Part shown: positions 9,818 through 19,871 of the stretch, piece after piece
Layout of the letters: every line of letters starts with the position of its first letter
How positions within the stretch are numbered: position 1 is the first letter of the stretch
From: Nitzschia sp. DOCU1
Lineage: Eukaryota; Bacillariophyta; Bacillariophyceae; Bacillariales; Bacillariaceae
Assembly: GCA_951394045.1 (NCBI GenBank)
Contig: OX595996.1
Location: 930,001 to 994,000, forward strand
Direction of reading: 5' to 3'
DNA length: 64,000 bases
Position numbers and translations under genes: made by a program
Notes under the pieces: generated by a model
Told to the model about the DNA's origin: nothing
Database searches by the model: none
What the model saw: only the letters and a program-made list of their open reading frames with translations

Positions 9818-10331
9818 TTTATGAAGAGAGAAACTTCGCCGGAATATGGACAGAGCTCTAATATGAAGAACTGAAGAGGGGATAGCGCAGGGTTGTAATA
9901 GTCCTGGAGTTCGAGACAACGTCAGAGAAATTGGGTGTTGTGCATGGTCGGCATGTTGTTTACCGAATTTTGAGTCTCGACTTCAACGGGAAAGGACGCG
10001 ATTTTCATACCGACTGTGTGGTTCGACCGGCGCGATCAATCGGTTGAAGCGAATCTTGAAGCAAGATTCTCTATTGGCCGAGGCGTTTTTGCTGGTTCTT
10101 GGTAGAATTTCTACGCAGAAGGCTTTTGGGCACATGGGAAGGATTCGAGCCGGCATCATCCCCAACTATGCTATCACGATGGCCTTTCCCGCTTCGAAGT
10201 TCTGAAACCTATCAAAGAAAAATAGGAACTTCCTTGCTTCGAAAGAGCCGTTGCATCACTCCGGTGACACCACTTGTGCTGTTTGTTTTGTATCCCACTC
10301 TCTCTGTCGAGGAGGTTGTAAGCGCTGCACT
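9818..10331. promoter_or_regulatory. divergent intergenic, Alba / [2Fe-2S] genes
   Basis: 514 bp between two outward-facing starts. Short frames are present in both directions, but none is convincing. No defined motif could be assigned. Confidence 0.35.
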
Positions 10332-10889
10332 ATGGAGAAGTATCGACTAGTCCAAGAGCACAAGGGCGATGGCGATGAGTTCCTTGAGCCAGCTACAAAT
10401 TGTGAAGTCCGGATAACGCAGCAGGGGAAGCCGCGGAATTACATCTCATATGCCATGGGTCTGTTTGTAAGTCGACTCTTTGTTGGTACTTATCAAATTG
10501 ATCTTGAATATGGGATGGGAAGCTTACACTGCGTTGTTCTTTTTGAAATACTGTAGGCCGATGGGTCGGACACAATTGTTCTCAAGGCGATGGGGCGAGC
10601 CATCAATAAGGCAGTGACAATCGCTGAGATTTTGAAGCGTAAGATGCCGCTTCACCAAGTCAATTCCTTGAATAGCGTTGAGATGATTGATGTGTTTGAA
10701 CCATTGGAGGAAGGACTGGATACTGTCACTTCGAGAAGATACGTCTCGTGCATGAAGATCACGCTCTCGAAGACAAAGGAAGGCGTTGATCCGAACGACA
10801 TCGGCTACCAGCCGCCGCTTCCAAACACAGAGATGCATCCTGGTGACTTTCACCCGCTAAGAGAGGCTGCTTTGATTGCGTCGTCATAA
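10332..10889 (+). CDS. Alba-domain nucleic-acid-binding protein (2 exons)
   Basis: Exon 1 is 10332-10466 (exactly 45 codons). The intron is 10467-10556 (90 bp, GTAAGT...TAG) and exon 2 is 10557-10889, phase 0, giving 155 aa. The start MEKYR and motifs RITQQGKPRNYISYAMGLF, IVLKAMGRAINKAVTIAEILK and VEMIDVFEPLEEGL match eukaryotic Alba proteins of the plant type, which begin MDxYxRV. The conserved GYQPPLP segment follows. Alba proteins bind RNA and DNA and include Rpp25-like subunits of RNase P/MRP as well as mRNP and stress-granule proteins. Length and order here fit the short, single-domain class without RGG repeats. The splice is supported by unbroken homology across the junction. Confidence 0.92.
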
Positions 10890-11843
10890 GGCGTTTGCAT
10901 ATCAGGAACATTGGAGAGGTGGTGAATCTTTGCGAGCCTCTATCTAGGAGAGGGGTTCGATCCTCGGTTCGCCCCTCTCACTCTCGGCATCTTACATGGT
11001 GGCATTATACATTACTACGTCTGGGAAATTATCGATACCAGTAGTAGCTGCTCTGAGGATACAGTCGACAAGCTGTTGCAAAACGCCAGGCTTTCCGCTT
11101 GCGGCAAAGGACGGCCCTCGTTCCTTTCTCAGGATTCAGCTAGTCCTATACTTGCGTTCATTTTCTACTAGATTTGCATGTTCTGCGCAATAAGTAGTTC
11201 TTAGACGTATAGTACCAGCCCAGAAATGCGTCTCTGTACTCTGGTCACAACGAGAAGAGTCGCAGGCCCTGACCTTGGCATGAAAACCCAAGTTTCCAAT
11301 CTTCTCCTACTAGAACTGCCCTGTGCGACTGAGAAGTAGGAATTTGCTGTTGCCGAAGCTTTTCTGTTGCACAAGGAGCATTCAACATAACTCGTACACC
11401 ACTCATCTATCTAACGGTTTACAATATGTCGCAAACGTCCCCTCAACAACATCATGATGGTAATCCGAGTAGTAGCTCCTCCACTATTTACCGGTAGGTG
11501 AGAGGCTTAAATTTGATTACTCCGGTGCTACTATCGTACAATCTCACCCACCTGCCCACTGCGTTTTGACCATCCGTTTCCTTCCGCTAGAGTGCGTTGG
11601 ATGCCTCATTAGTTGAAGTCGTCGATGATCGCACATCAAAAAAGATTCGCTACTTCGCCTAAGGTAGTACCTCCTGGCGCGCGCGCGCGTTGCGCGCAGT
11701 GCACAGTTAGTATGCGATAGGCGTGTTTCAAATTTTGCCTATTCCAACTTCCAAGTGTCGCTCTCAATGAGCCACATTTACCATACCCATGTGCTACCAT
11801 TTGGCTTATTTCGTTTGTCAATAGCCGGACGGAGCAAAGAAGT
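10890..11843. other. intergenic, no gene seen
   Basis: About 950 bp between the Alba gene and the SAC phosphatase. It holds the hairpin noted at 10948-10979 and an alternating GC tract at 11677-11689. No convincing frame was found on either strand. Confidence 0.4.
10948..10979 (+). repeat. 8-bp perfect inverted repeat (hairpin)
   Basis: GAGAGGGG (10948-10955) and CCCCTCTC (10972-10979) flank a 16-base loop, just 3' of the Alba stop. It could be a 3' UTR hairpin. A tRNA reading was tried and rejected. Confidence 0.45.
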
Positions 11844-14708
11844 ATGGCGCTGATGCTGAGACAACATGGGGGGTCAATGAAATTCTTCCTTGGGCTGGCG
11901 TTGTTCCTTCTGGCAGAATTCCATCTCGGAATTAGCGCGCCGACGTCGACGTCTTTATCGGGCTTTGGCTCACGTTCGGTCAGAAAGACCATTTTCCCCA
12001 CCAAGTCCAACACGACGGCTTCGCTATCAACTCCTCAAAGCATAGCGAACGCCATTTTCTCTCAAGATTTGAAGATTGTCACCGATCAGCCGAAACTGTG
12101 GGCAAGGCGTTCCAGGGATCCAGATATTTTGTGGTTTCAAACACGTGATGCCGATGGAAATGTGACCAAAACATTCTGCATCAGCGTTCTCGATAAATCA
12201 GGTGATTGGAAAGTGGAGGAGCGTCCTTATGCTTCGTCTTCGTCTAGTGATGAAACCCAAGAATGGATTCCAATTGAAGGCATTTTCGGGTTTTACAAGT
12301 TGCCGTCAGGGATTGTGTGGATCCTGATCACCAGTACGAAACCCTGGTATTCTGCGCCGCCGATTCATTTAAACGGAACAAGCGAGAGTTCATGGTGGCA
12401 GATACGAAAAGTAGTTAATTTCGAGCTGGTCCATTTGAGCATCCCAGACATGATTTTATCGACCGTACACTTGCAAGAGGAAGTCCGGCAGCTTCGCTTG
12501 CTCCGTCAGTCATTAAAGGAGCATGGGTTTTACTTCGTGCCTCCCACGCAAAGCAGCGTCGTCAAGGACATGACATGTCACCTACAAGATTCTTTGGAGA
12601 AGTATCTAAATGCAGATAGGGAAGCTACGTCTGAGTGGTGGAACTCCGAGGACCATCGGCCAGATCCTCGTTTCTTTTGGAACCAAGCTGCCGTGGAGCC
12701 AATCTTGCAACGTTACGCAGCTGAAACTTTCAATTCTGACCAACACACCCTCTTTTCTGATCTTCTACAACACGTCATCCCTCTCACTTCTGCGTTTGTT
12801 GGGGTGCAATCAAACGTGACCGACGAAAACACCGGTTTGATCTACGACCAAGTGTTGATTAGCCGACGGAGCCGATTTCGTGCGGGAACCCGATTTACCA
12901 GACGAGGTGCCGATGCTTCCGGAGCAGTAGCAAATTTTGCCGAAACCGAACAAGTAGGTCTGGTTCTGAATGGTACCAATGTGAAGTACGTGTTGAGTCA
13001 TCTGCAGACGCGAGGGTCCATTCCGTTACGTTGGTCCAGCCCAGCTGATGTCAAGACGTATCGACCCCGGGTACGAATTGGAACAGATCCTTTGGCTCAA
13101 GCACGAGCTGTCCGTTTTCATCTGCTGGATCAGTTTTCGCACTACGTCGAGCCGGACGATGCCAAGGCCATCAGCAAGGGTTCAAATGCATCACAATGTG
13201 CAAAACTAATATTCGTGAATCTGGTTGACAAGAAAAAAGACCAAGGGAGGCTGGGACGAGCCTTTGATTCTGTATTAAAGGCTGTCGTGGATGTGTATGC
13301 CGTAGCTCAGGAACCGAAGGAAGAGCTACCGCCGAGACTGTATGATTTGTACAAAGCCCCCAAACCAGCGAAAGCTCAACCGAAAAAGAATATTGAAGAA
13401 GAGTTGCTGGGCAATCCAGCCAATGTTGAACACATATGGTATGACTTCCATGCCGAAGTGAAGAATGGTCGATGGGACCGCCTGACGAAACTCTTGGGCG
13501 AGTTGCAACCGGCACTTGACAACCACAATTACTTCTTGGCTGCAGCACCAAACGCCACGTCCAGCTGGACGATTCAGCGAAAACAGAGGGGAATCGTTCG
13601 CACCAATTGCATGGACTGCCTGGATCGGACGAATGTCATACAAAGCTTGTTCGGGCGGTATGTGCTATTTCGACAATTATACGAACTTGCCACAGAATCA
13701 GCAGTCAACGAGACGAGATCCACATGGGAGGCATATTCGAACGAGTTTACTAATGTTGACCCGCCCACAATTCCCTGGGAGTCTGGTGAAATAGCGCATC
13801 GATTGCTGTGGGCGGACAATGCCGATGCCATCTCTAGATTATACGCTGGTACGCCAGCTTTGAAAGGCGATTTTACTCGAACCGGACAGCGGACCAAACG
13901 AGGCGCTTTGGACGATGGAGTGAATTCATTACAGCGATACTACCTGAACAACTTTCTGGACGCCGATCGGCAAGAAGGAATAGATTTATTGGTGGGGTAC
14001 GCTGGCTTTTCCAATGTGGATGAAACGGATCACGATGCTTGGGTGAGCTCCAATAATGGCGGCGAGAAGACGAAGGAAGAAGAAACGGAATACATGTCCA
14101 TAAAGCAGGCAGCTCGAGAGAATTTCTTTGGTAGACTAATCAGTCGCATGGATCAAGAGGAGATTGTTGAGATTCAAGAGCAACTCGGTGTTCTTAAACA
14201 GGACGACGAAAGCGTTGAATCGGCCATGGAGCAACAGTATCCAGGAGTTGATTTGCGTTGGCTACCCGGTGACTTGCAGAGCCACATGATGAGTAATGCC
14301 GACTTGCTGCTTGCCGAAGACTCTTCTTCTTCTGACGACAACAATAGAGGAACCATCTCTTTTGAGTTTTCCTCCATAAAAGCGCTTGCCGACATTGATC
14401 GACGATCCGCTTCCGACTTGCCCTGGTGGGCATGCGTTGTTGGTGATGAGGAGTCGTCAGAAGGAACAATTAAGGGTTCCATGATTGATACCGGGGACAG
14501 TAGTGATAGCGACGAAGATTCTTCAGTGGTAGACAGTTCTCTTGTCTTACCAGACTATCAACGGCTGCCCCGTCTCGAACGATCACAAGTTTTGGCCATT
14601 TTACTATTTGGCGTTCGGTCGCCGACGAGCCTTGCAGCGATATTGGTCAGTCTTCTCGGCCTCATTTTTCTACCTGCAGTCATTCAACACGATTTTCTAA
14701 ATCGATAG
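11844..14708 (+). CDS. SAC-domain phosphoinositide phosphatase
   Basis: A 954-aa, single-exon protein starting at ATG 11844. The SAC domain spans about residues 210-700. It includes the conserved SRRSRFRAGTRFTRRG...NFAETEQ block (about 333-370) and the catalytic RTNCMDCLDRTN loop, with Cys589-x5-Arg. The C-terminus is acidic (about 800-900), followed by a hydrophobic hairpin (about 915-948) that should anchor the protein in ER/Golgi membrane, as in Sac1. Sac1-type enzymes dephosphorylate PI4P and some other monophosphoinositides. It is longer than yeast or human Sac1 (about 600 aa), mainly through inserts and the acidic tail. An unusual N-terminal hydrophobic stretch (about 12-31, MKFFLGLALFLLAEF) resembles a signal peptide, which would be odd for a cytosolic-facing phosphatase. 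Confidence 0.9.
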   Translation: MALMLRQHGGSMKFFLGLALFLLAEFHLGISAPTSTSLSGFGSRSVRKTIFPTKSNTTASLSTPQSIANAIFSQDLKIVTDQPKLWARRSRDPDILWFQTRDADGNVTKTFCISVLDKSGDWKVEERPYASSSSSDETQEWIPIEGIFGFYKLPSGIVWILITSTKPWYSAPPIHLNGTSESSWWQIRKVVNFELVHLSIPDMILSTVHLQEEVRQLRLLRQSLKEHGFYFVPPTQSSVVKDMTCHLQDSLEKYLNADREATSEWWNSEDHRPDPRFFWNQAAVEPILQRYAAETFNSDQHTLFSDLLQHVIPLTSAFVGVQSNVTDENTGLIYDQVLISRRSRFRAGTRFTRRGADASGAVANFAETEQVGLVLNGTNVKYVLSHLQTRGSIPLRWSSPADVKTYRPRVRIGTDPLAQARAVRFHLLDQFSHYVEPDDAKAISKGSNASQCAKLIFVNLVDKKKDQGRLGRAFDSVLKAVVDVYAVAQEPKEELPPRLYDLYKAPKPAKAQPKKNIEEELLGNPANVEHIWYDFHAEVKNGRWDRLTKLLGELQPALDNHNYFLAAAPNATSSWTIQRKQRGIVRTNCMDCLDRTNVIQSLFGRYVLFRQLYELATESAVNETRSTWEAYSNEFTNVDPPTIPWESGEIAHRLLWADNADAISRLYAGTPALKGDFTRTGQRTKRGALDDGVNSLQRYYLNNFLDADRQEGIDLLVGYAGFSNVDETDHDAWVSSNNGGEKTKEEETEYMSIKQAARENFFGRLISRMDQEEIVEIQEQLGVLKQDDESVESAMEQQYPGVDLRWLPGDLQSHMMSNADLLLAEDSSSSDDNNRGTISFEFSSIKALADIDRRSASDLPWWACVVGDEESSEGTIKGSMIDTGDSSDSDEDSSVVDSSLVLPDYQRLPRLERSQVLAILLFGVRSPTSLAAILVSLLGLIFLPAVIQHDFLNR

Positions 14709-15073
14709 TAGAGAAAAAGTACAGCGAATACCTAGTAGAGTAGCTAGAGAGAGGGAAGAACTAGGATTTCTAGCTATTGAGAGGTTTATTGATTCGGAGC
14801 GGTCGAAAGAAATTCCACGTGGAAGCACCGCGTTGTTATTGTTTGGGATTCCATCCCCGCTCGCTTGCGGTACCAATACGAGCGCTGCGAACCACGAGTT
14901 CCGTCCTTCGTTCGGCAACGACCAGAAGATACACATGCCGACGACGATGGGCGATGAGAAACGGGGACCTTGGACCTCTACCAAACCCGAAACCACCAAG
15001 AGAGACTTTTCGACAAGCACCGGTTTCCCTCACCGGACAACCTGCCTCACTAACCGAAAAGACTGCCAACAAT
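14709..15073. promoter_or_regulatory. intergenic upstream of IleRS
   Basis: 365 bp. The IleRS frame stays open upstream of the chosen start to about 14777. It contains one more in-frame ATG at 14954, which would add 40 residues. No other feature was recognised. Confidence 0.4.
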
Positions 15074-18000
15074 ATGGCTTCGTTACCTCCCGCATTGAAC
15101 TTCTCCGAGGCGGAGGAAGTAATTGTGAAAAAGTGGAAGGACGAGGATTCCTTTCAACTCCAGAACAAGCTGAGCCTTGAGCGAGGCGATGAAGTACGTG
15201 TGATGATGTGCGGGTTGTGTTGGAGGATGCAGCATCATCTCTTTCTCATTCGCTGTTTTTCGTCACGGTAGGAATACACATTCTATGATGGTCCTCCTTT
15301 CGCCACTGGTTTGCCCCACTATGGCCACATTTTGGCGGGAACCATCAAAGATACGGTCACGCGATATGCCGCCATGAATGGCAAGCACGTCGATCGCCGG
15401 GCTGGATGGGATTGCCACGGTCTTCCTGTCGAGTATGAGATTGATCAAAAGCTTAACATTACTCACCGCGATCAGGTCTTGGCCATGGGAATCGACAAGT
15501 ACAACGAAACATGTCGTAGTATCGTCACTCGATACACCAAAGAATGGGAGTCGACCATTACGAGACTAGGACGATGGATTGACTTTGAGAACGACTACAA
15601 AACGATGGATCCGCCTTTTATGGAGAGTGTTTGGTGGGTCTTTTCGCAACTCTTTGAAAAGAATCTCGTCTATCAAGGTTTCAAAGTCATGCCGTATTCT
15701 ACAGGATGCGCGACTCCACTGTCCAACTTTGAAGCCGGTCTGAACTACAAGGAAGTCAGAGACCCGGCAGTAGTTGTCAGCTTTCCTGTCATTGGGGAAG
15801 AAAATGTGTACTTTATTGCCTGGACGACCACGCCGTGGACACTTCCTTCCAACATTGCACTCTGCGTCAACCCCGAGTTGAAATATGTTCAGATCCTAGA
15901 CAAAAAGTCAGGACATTGCTACATTCTAGCCGAGACGAGGTTGCCCCAGTTATTCCCTGTCATGAACAACAAGAAAAAGTGGAAGCCTGAGATGAAAGAT
16001 GAACTTTTCGAAGTCCAAAAGACTATGGTCGGAAAGGACTTGGTTGGCAAGAAGTACACTCCTTTGTTTGACTTTTTCAAGAATGAGGAGTATTCGTATC
16101 AGAATTACTGGCGAGTTGTGAGTGACTCCTATGTTACAGATGATGCCGGTACTGGAGTGGTTCACCAAGCCCCTGCCTTTGGAGAAGACGATTACCGCGT
16201 TTGTTTGGCCAACGGCATCATCTCCAAAGGAGAAAAGATCCCATGCCCCGTCGATGCGAGTGGTTTGTTTACAGAACCCGTTACGCCAGTGATGGGTGTT
16301 CACGTCAAAAAGGCGGATGATATTTTGATTGGCTTGGTCAAGGAGAGCGGAAGACTCGTTCAAAAGGATAACTTGCTTCACTCCTATCCCTTTTGCTGGC
16401 GTTCTGATACTCCGTTGATTTACAAGACGGTTCCTTCGTGGTTCGTGAAAGTTGAGGAGATCAGAGACAAGATTGTCGAAAACAACACGAAGACTTACTG
16501 GGTTCCTTCGCATGTCGGCGAAGTGAGATTCCACAATTGGTTGAAGGATGCACGTGACTGGGCCGTTTCCCGAAATCGATTTTGGGGAACTCCTTTGCCC
16601 ATCTGGGCCAATGAGGACCTGTCGGAGATGATCTGCATTGGAAGCATCGCTCAGCTGGAGGAACTTTCGGGTATCAGGGTGGATGATCTTCATCGTGAGA
16701 CAGTAGACAAAATTGAGATTCCCTCCAAGACGAATCCTGGAACAGTCCTGAAGCGTGTCGATGAAGTTTTTGACTGTTGGTTTGAGTCGGGAAGTATGCC
16801 GTATGCGCAAAAGCATTACCCTTTCGAAAATAAGGAATCTTTCGAGAAGGGATTCCCTGCCGACTTCATTGCTGAAGGTTTGGATCAAACCCGTGGATGG
16901 TTCTACACCCTCATGGTGCTGTCGACGGCACTCTTTGATCAACCTGCCATGAAGAACCTCATTGTCAACGGGTTGGTCTTGGCTGCAGATGGAAAGAAAA
17001 TGTCGAAGCGTCTAAAGAACTATCCCGATCCAACTGTCGTCATCAACAAATACGGGGCTGATGCCTTGCGCATGTATTTGATCAATTCGCCCGTCGTGAG
17101 GGCGGAAGAGCTGAAATTTCGCGAAGAGGGAGTGTTGGGTGTCGTGAAGGAAGTTTTCTTGCCGTGGTACAATGCCTTCCGCTTCTTCTTGCAGAATGTG
17201 GAACGATGGGAGGGTGGAACTCGCAAGTTCGTGCCGTCGGTCGACAAGGTTAAGTCAACGTCCAACGCCACCGACATTTGGATCTCTGCTGCGACGCAGG
17301 AGCTTATTAAGTTCGTACACGATGAGATGGCCGCATACCGCCTTTACACTGTGATGCCGGCTTTGGTCAAATACGTGACGCAGCTGACTAATTGGTACGT
17401 ACGTCTCAATCGAGATCGGCTGAAGGGTCTCGAGGGAGATGATGCCGATGCTGAAGCGGAAACGGGCCTCCAAGTACTATACGATGTGTTGCTCGATGTC
17501 ACCATTGTTATGGCCCCCTTCACTCCTTTCATCACCGAGTTCTTCTACCAGCACCTTCGAAAACTCCAACCGTCCTACGCAGAAGCAGCGGATGGCGGAG
17601 GTAAGACGAATCCCGTCAAGCCCGGAAAGAGTGACTCAGTCCACTTTTTGCGAATGCCCGAGTACGATGAAAGCCGACTCAACCATGACGCAGTTGAAGC
17701 CATGGAAGCATTGCAGTCCGTTGTCGAGCAAGGCCGAAATGCTCGTGAAAAGAGAAATATCAGCTTGAGAACTCCCGTCAAGCAAGTGGTCGCGATCATC
17801 CGCAATCCTTCAAAGAACGTCGTAGATGGTATCACTGGACCGCTTAAGAAGTACATTTTGTCTGAACTGAACGCCTGGGAATTTATCGTCGTTCCCAAGG
17901 AAAACGAGCATGACTGGGTCACATTGTCTTTGGCTCCTGAATTCAAGGTCCTTGGCAAGAAGCTTGGCAAGAAAATGAAGGCTGTGCAGGCTGCTATCAC

Positions 18001-18667
18001 GGCTCTCACACATGATGAAGCCGTAAAAATTCTCGAGGATGGTAAAATCACCATTGAGGAGGTCGAATTGGACGCCAAGACCGAGCTTATTTCTAAGCTA
18101 GCTTTCTCCAAGGAGGGAGAGAATTGGGAAGCAACAGAATCTGCCGATGGTGCCTGCGTTATTGCGCTTGACTGCACACAAGATCAGGCCATTATTTCTT
18201 CTGGTATGTCTCGTGAGCTTATCAATCATATTCAGCAACTCCGAAAAGCAGCTGGCCTCGACCTCAAGGACGTGGTGGAGGTGTTCTTCCTCGAAGAGAC
18301 GGGAATCACGTCAACTGAAGACGCCGTCGCCATGAACTTAGAAATGTTAGACGCCAAATTCCGAGGGTCGGTACCATTACCCGAACGGCTTGCTCCTAGC
18401 TGGCGAGTGCCCCTCGGGAGCGACACGGTTGACGTTGGTGGCTGCAAAGTGAATGTCTCCGTGTGCAGACCATCGGTTGCGGTCCGGGACGACTTGGACG
18501 AGGGTCTCAAGAATGTATTCGCTACCAAGGAACCCAGCGAGTTTACGGCCGGGGAAGTGTTTAAAGTATCAGTCGACGGCAAAGAATATGAGTTGAAGGA
18601 AGGCGTGGACTTTTGGCCTAGCACATTTGCAAAGGCCAAGGCGCTCAAATCCGTGAGTTGGTTGTAG
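15074..18667 (+). CDS. ileS: cytosolic isoleucyl-tRNA synthetase (2 exons)
   Basis: Exon 1 is 15074-15193 (40 codons, MASLPPALNFSEAEE...). The intron is 15194-15271 (78 bp, GTACGT...TAG) and exon 2 is 15272-18667, phase 0, giving about 1171 aa, the normal length for eukaryotic cytosolic IleRS. The intron falls just before YTFYDGPPFATG. Class I signatures are present: HYGH in GLPHYGHILAGTIKD (the HIGH box) and KKMSKRLKNYPDP (the KMSKS loop). WTTTPWTLPSN marks the CP1 editing domain, and RRAGWDCHGLPVE is also conserved. The enzyme charges tRNA-Ile with isoleucine and edits valine. No strong organelle presequence is seen on the chosen start; an in-frame ATG at 14954 is an alternative start. The long C-terminal part is the tRNA-binding region. 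Confidence 0.95.
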
Positions 18668-19040
18668 TTGAGATGCCCAACACCACTACGTAAAGAGAAA
18701 CAGTTATTGGACTCTCGTTTTGTAATTCGAATAAGAAGTGCTTTTGCTATTACTAGGCTACGAGATGGTAGCAAAGGTCGAGTCCTCAACGTAGACGAAA
18801 TGAACCTTCCTCGTTCTTGGGGTGCTCGAGTAGAGATCCTCCCGTGTTGTGGATTCATTATCTAGGTATTAAGATAGGTACCCATATTAGCACGCTAAAT
18901 ACATGCACTAGCGTTGCGACGTGACGAGAAGAACCGGCGAAGATGATCTTCGTTGATCGATGGACGTCCTCGCGGCTACAGAAAATCCTGCATATCTTTA
19001 TCTCTTTGGCACGTCGTAAAAGCAGCGAAGACACTCGAAG
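18668..19040. other. intergenic, no gene seen
   Basis: 373 bp between two same-strand genes, presumably the 3' UTR of IleRS and the promoter of the SDR gene. No motif was assigned. Confidence 0.35.
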
Positions 19041-19790
19041 ATGGGAGGAAAGCTCATAAAAATCGTTACCTTTTATTTGTTGCTGCAACGATCATATTGT
19101 ACCGAAAGCATGTCGACTCCCAAGGTTTGTGCATTATTTGGATATGGACCGGGATTGGGCGCCGCTTTGGCTCGAAAGTGGTCCAAAGAAGGTTACGCGG
19201 TCGCTCTCCTTTCCCGAACCCTCGAGAAGGTGCAAGCGGCCGAAGCTAGCATTCCAAATTCCAAGGGATATGCGTGCGATGTATCCTCGCCAGAATCCAT
19301 CGCACAAGCCGTGGCCTCGATCGAGAAGGATCTGGGACCCATCGATTGCCTTGTGTACAACGCTGGCAGTGGTGTTTGGAAGAACTGGGACCAGATTCCG
19401 ATTGCGGATTTCGAATCGGGCTTCAAAACTAATGTTTCGGGCCTCCTCAAAGCGTCACAAGAAATCGCCCCAAAAATGATTGAACGGGGCTCTGGAAGCA
19501 TCTTGATCACTGGTGCCACCGCTTCGATGCGGGGCAAACCGTTCACGTCGGGCTTTGCTCCACACAAAGGCGCTCAGAGGCTGCTTGCGCAATCGTTGGC
19601 CCGAGACTTGGGTCCCAAGGGAGTGCATGTCGGCCTTTTTATTATTGACGGTCAAATCGGAGTGGATGACGGCAATCCGGCTAAGTTGGATCCTAACGCT
19701 ATCGCAGATACATATTGGCACGTTTCGACCCAACCCAAGAGTTGTTGGAGTTTCGAGACAGAAGTTCGTCCCAGCGTGGAAAATTGGTAA
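19041..19790 (+). CDS. short-chain dehydrogenase-like protein, catalytic Tyr absent
   Basis: A 249-aa SDR-fold protein. The dinucleotide loop ALFGYGPGLGAALA sits just after a second in-frame ATG (19110, MSTPKV). The NAG motif is present in LVYNAGSGVW. In classical SDRs the catalytic box is YxxxK; here the aligned segment is GFAPHKGAQ, with Phe in place of Tyr but the Lys kept. It may be catalytically dead, or belong to an atypical bacterial-like SDR clade in which this position varies. If translation starts at 19041 the protein gains IKIVTFYLLLQRSYC, a hydrophobic leader that could be a signal peptide; from 19110 it would be cytosolic. The substrate is unknown. The end is close (81 bp) to the convergent glycosyltransferase. 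Confidence 0.82.
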   Translation: MGGKLIKIVTFYLLLQRSYCTESMSTPKVCALFGYGPGLGAALARKWSKEGYAVALLSRTLEKVQAAEASIPNSKGYACDVSSPESIAQAVASIEKDLGPIDCLVYNAGSGVWKNWDQIPIADFESGFKTNVSGLLKASQEIAPKMIERGSGSILITGATASMRGKPFTSGFAPHKGAQRLLAQSLARDLGPKGVHVGLFIIDGQIGVDDGNPAKLDPNAIADTYWHVSTQPKSCWSFETEVRPSVENW

Positions 19791-19871
19791 ACCGAATGAA
19801 GAAGCTACATAGTGAACTAGTTCTTATCCAAAATAGAACCCTCTCATTGTGTGTATCTAGAGTTTAGCCCT

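Noticed and set aside
10914..10980. tRNA-like segment with GGTTCGATCC and matching GAGAGG/CCTCTC ends
   Set aside because: Only 66 bases, no proper D-arm, and the T-stem around TTCGATC pairs at only two or three of five positions. Treated as a plain hairpin.
14777..15073. Long Arg/Ser-rich mitochondrial-type leader on IleRS
   Set aside because: The upstream part of this frame starts only with TTG. The only ATG (14954) excludes the basic segment, so a leader is not supported.
15950..16942. 330-codon open frame on the minus strand inside IleRS
   Set aside because: Shadow of the strongly conserved IleRS coding sequence; no recognisable protein content.
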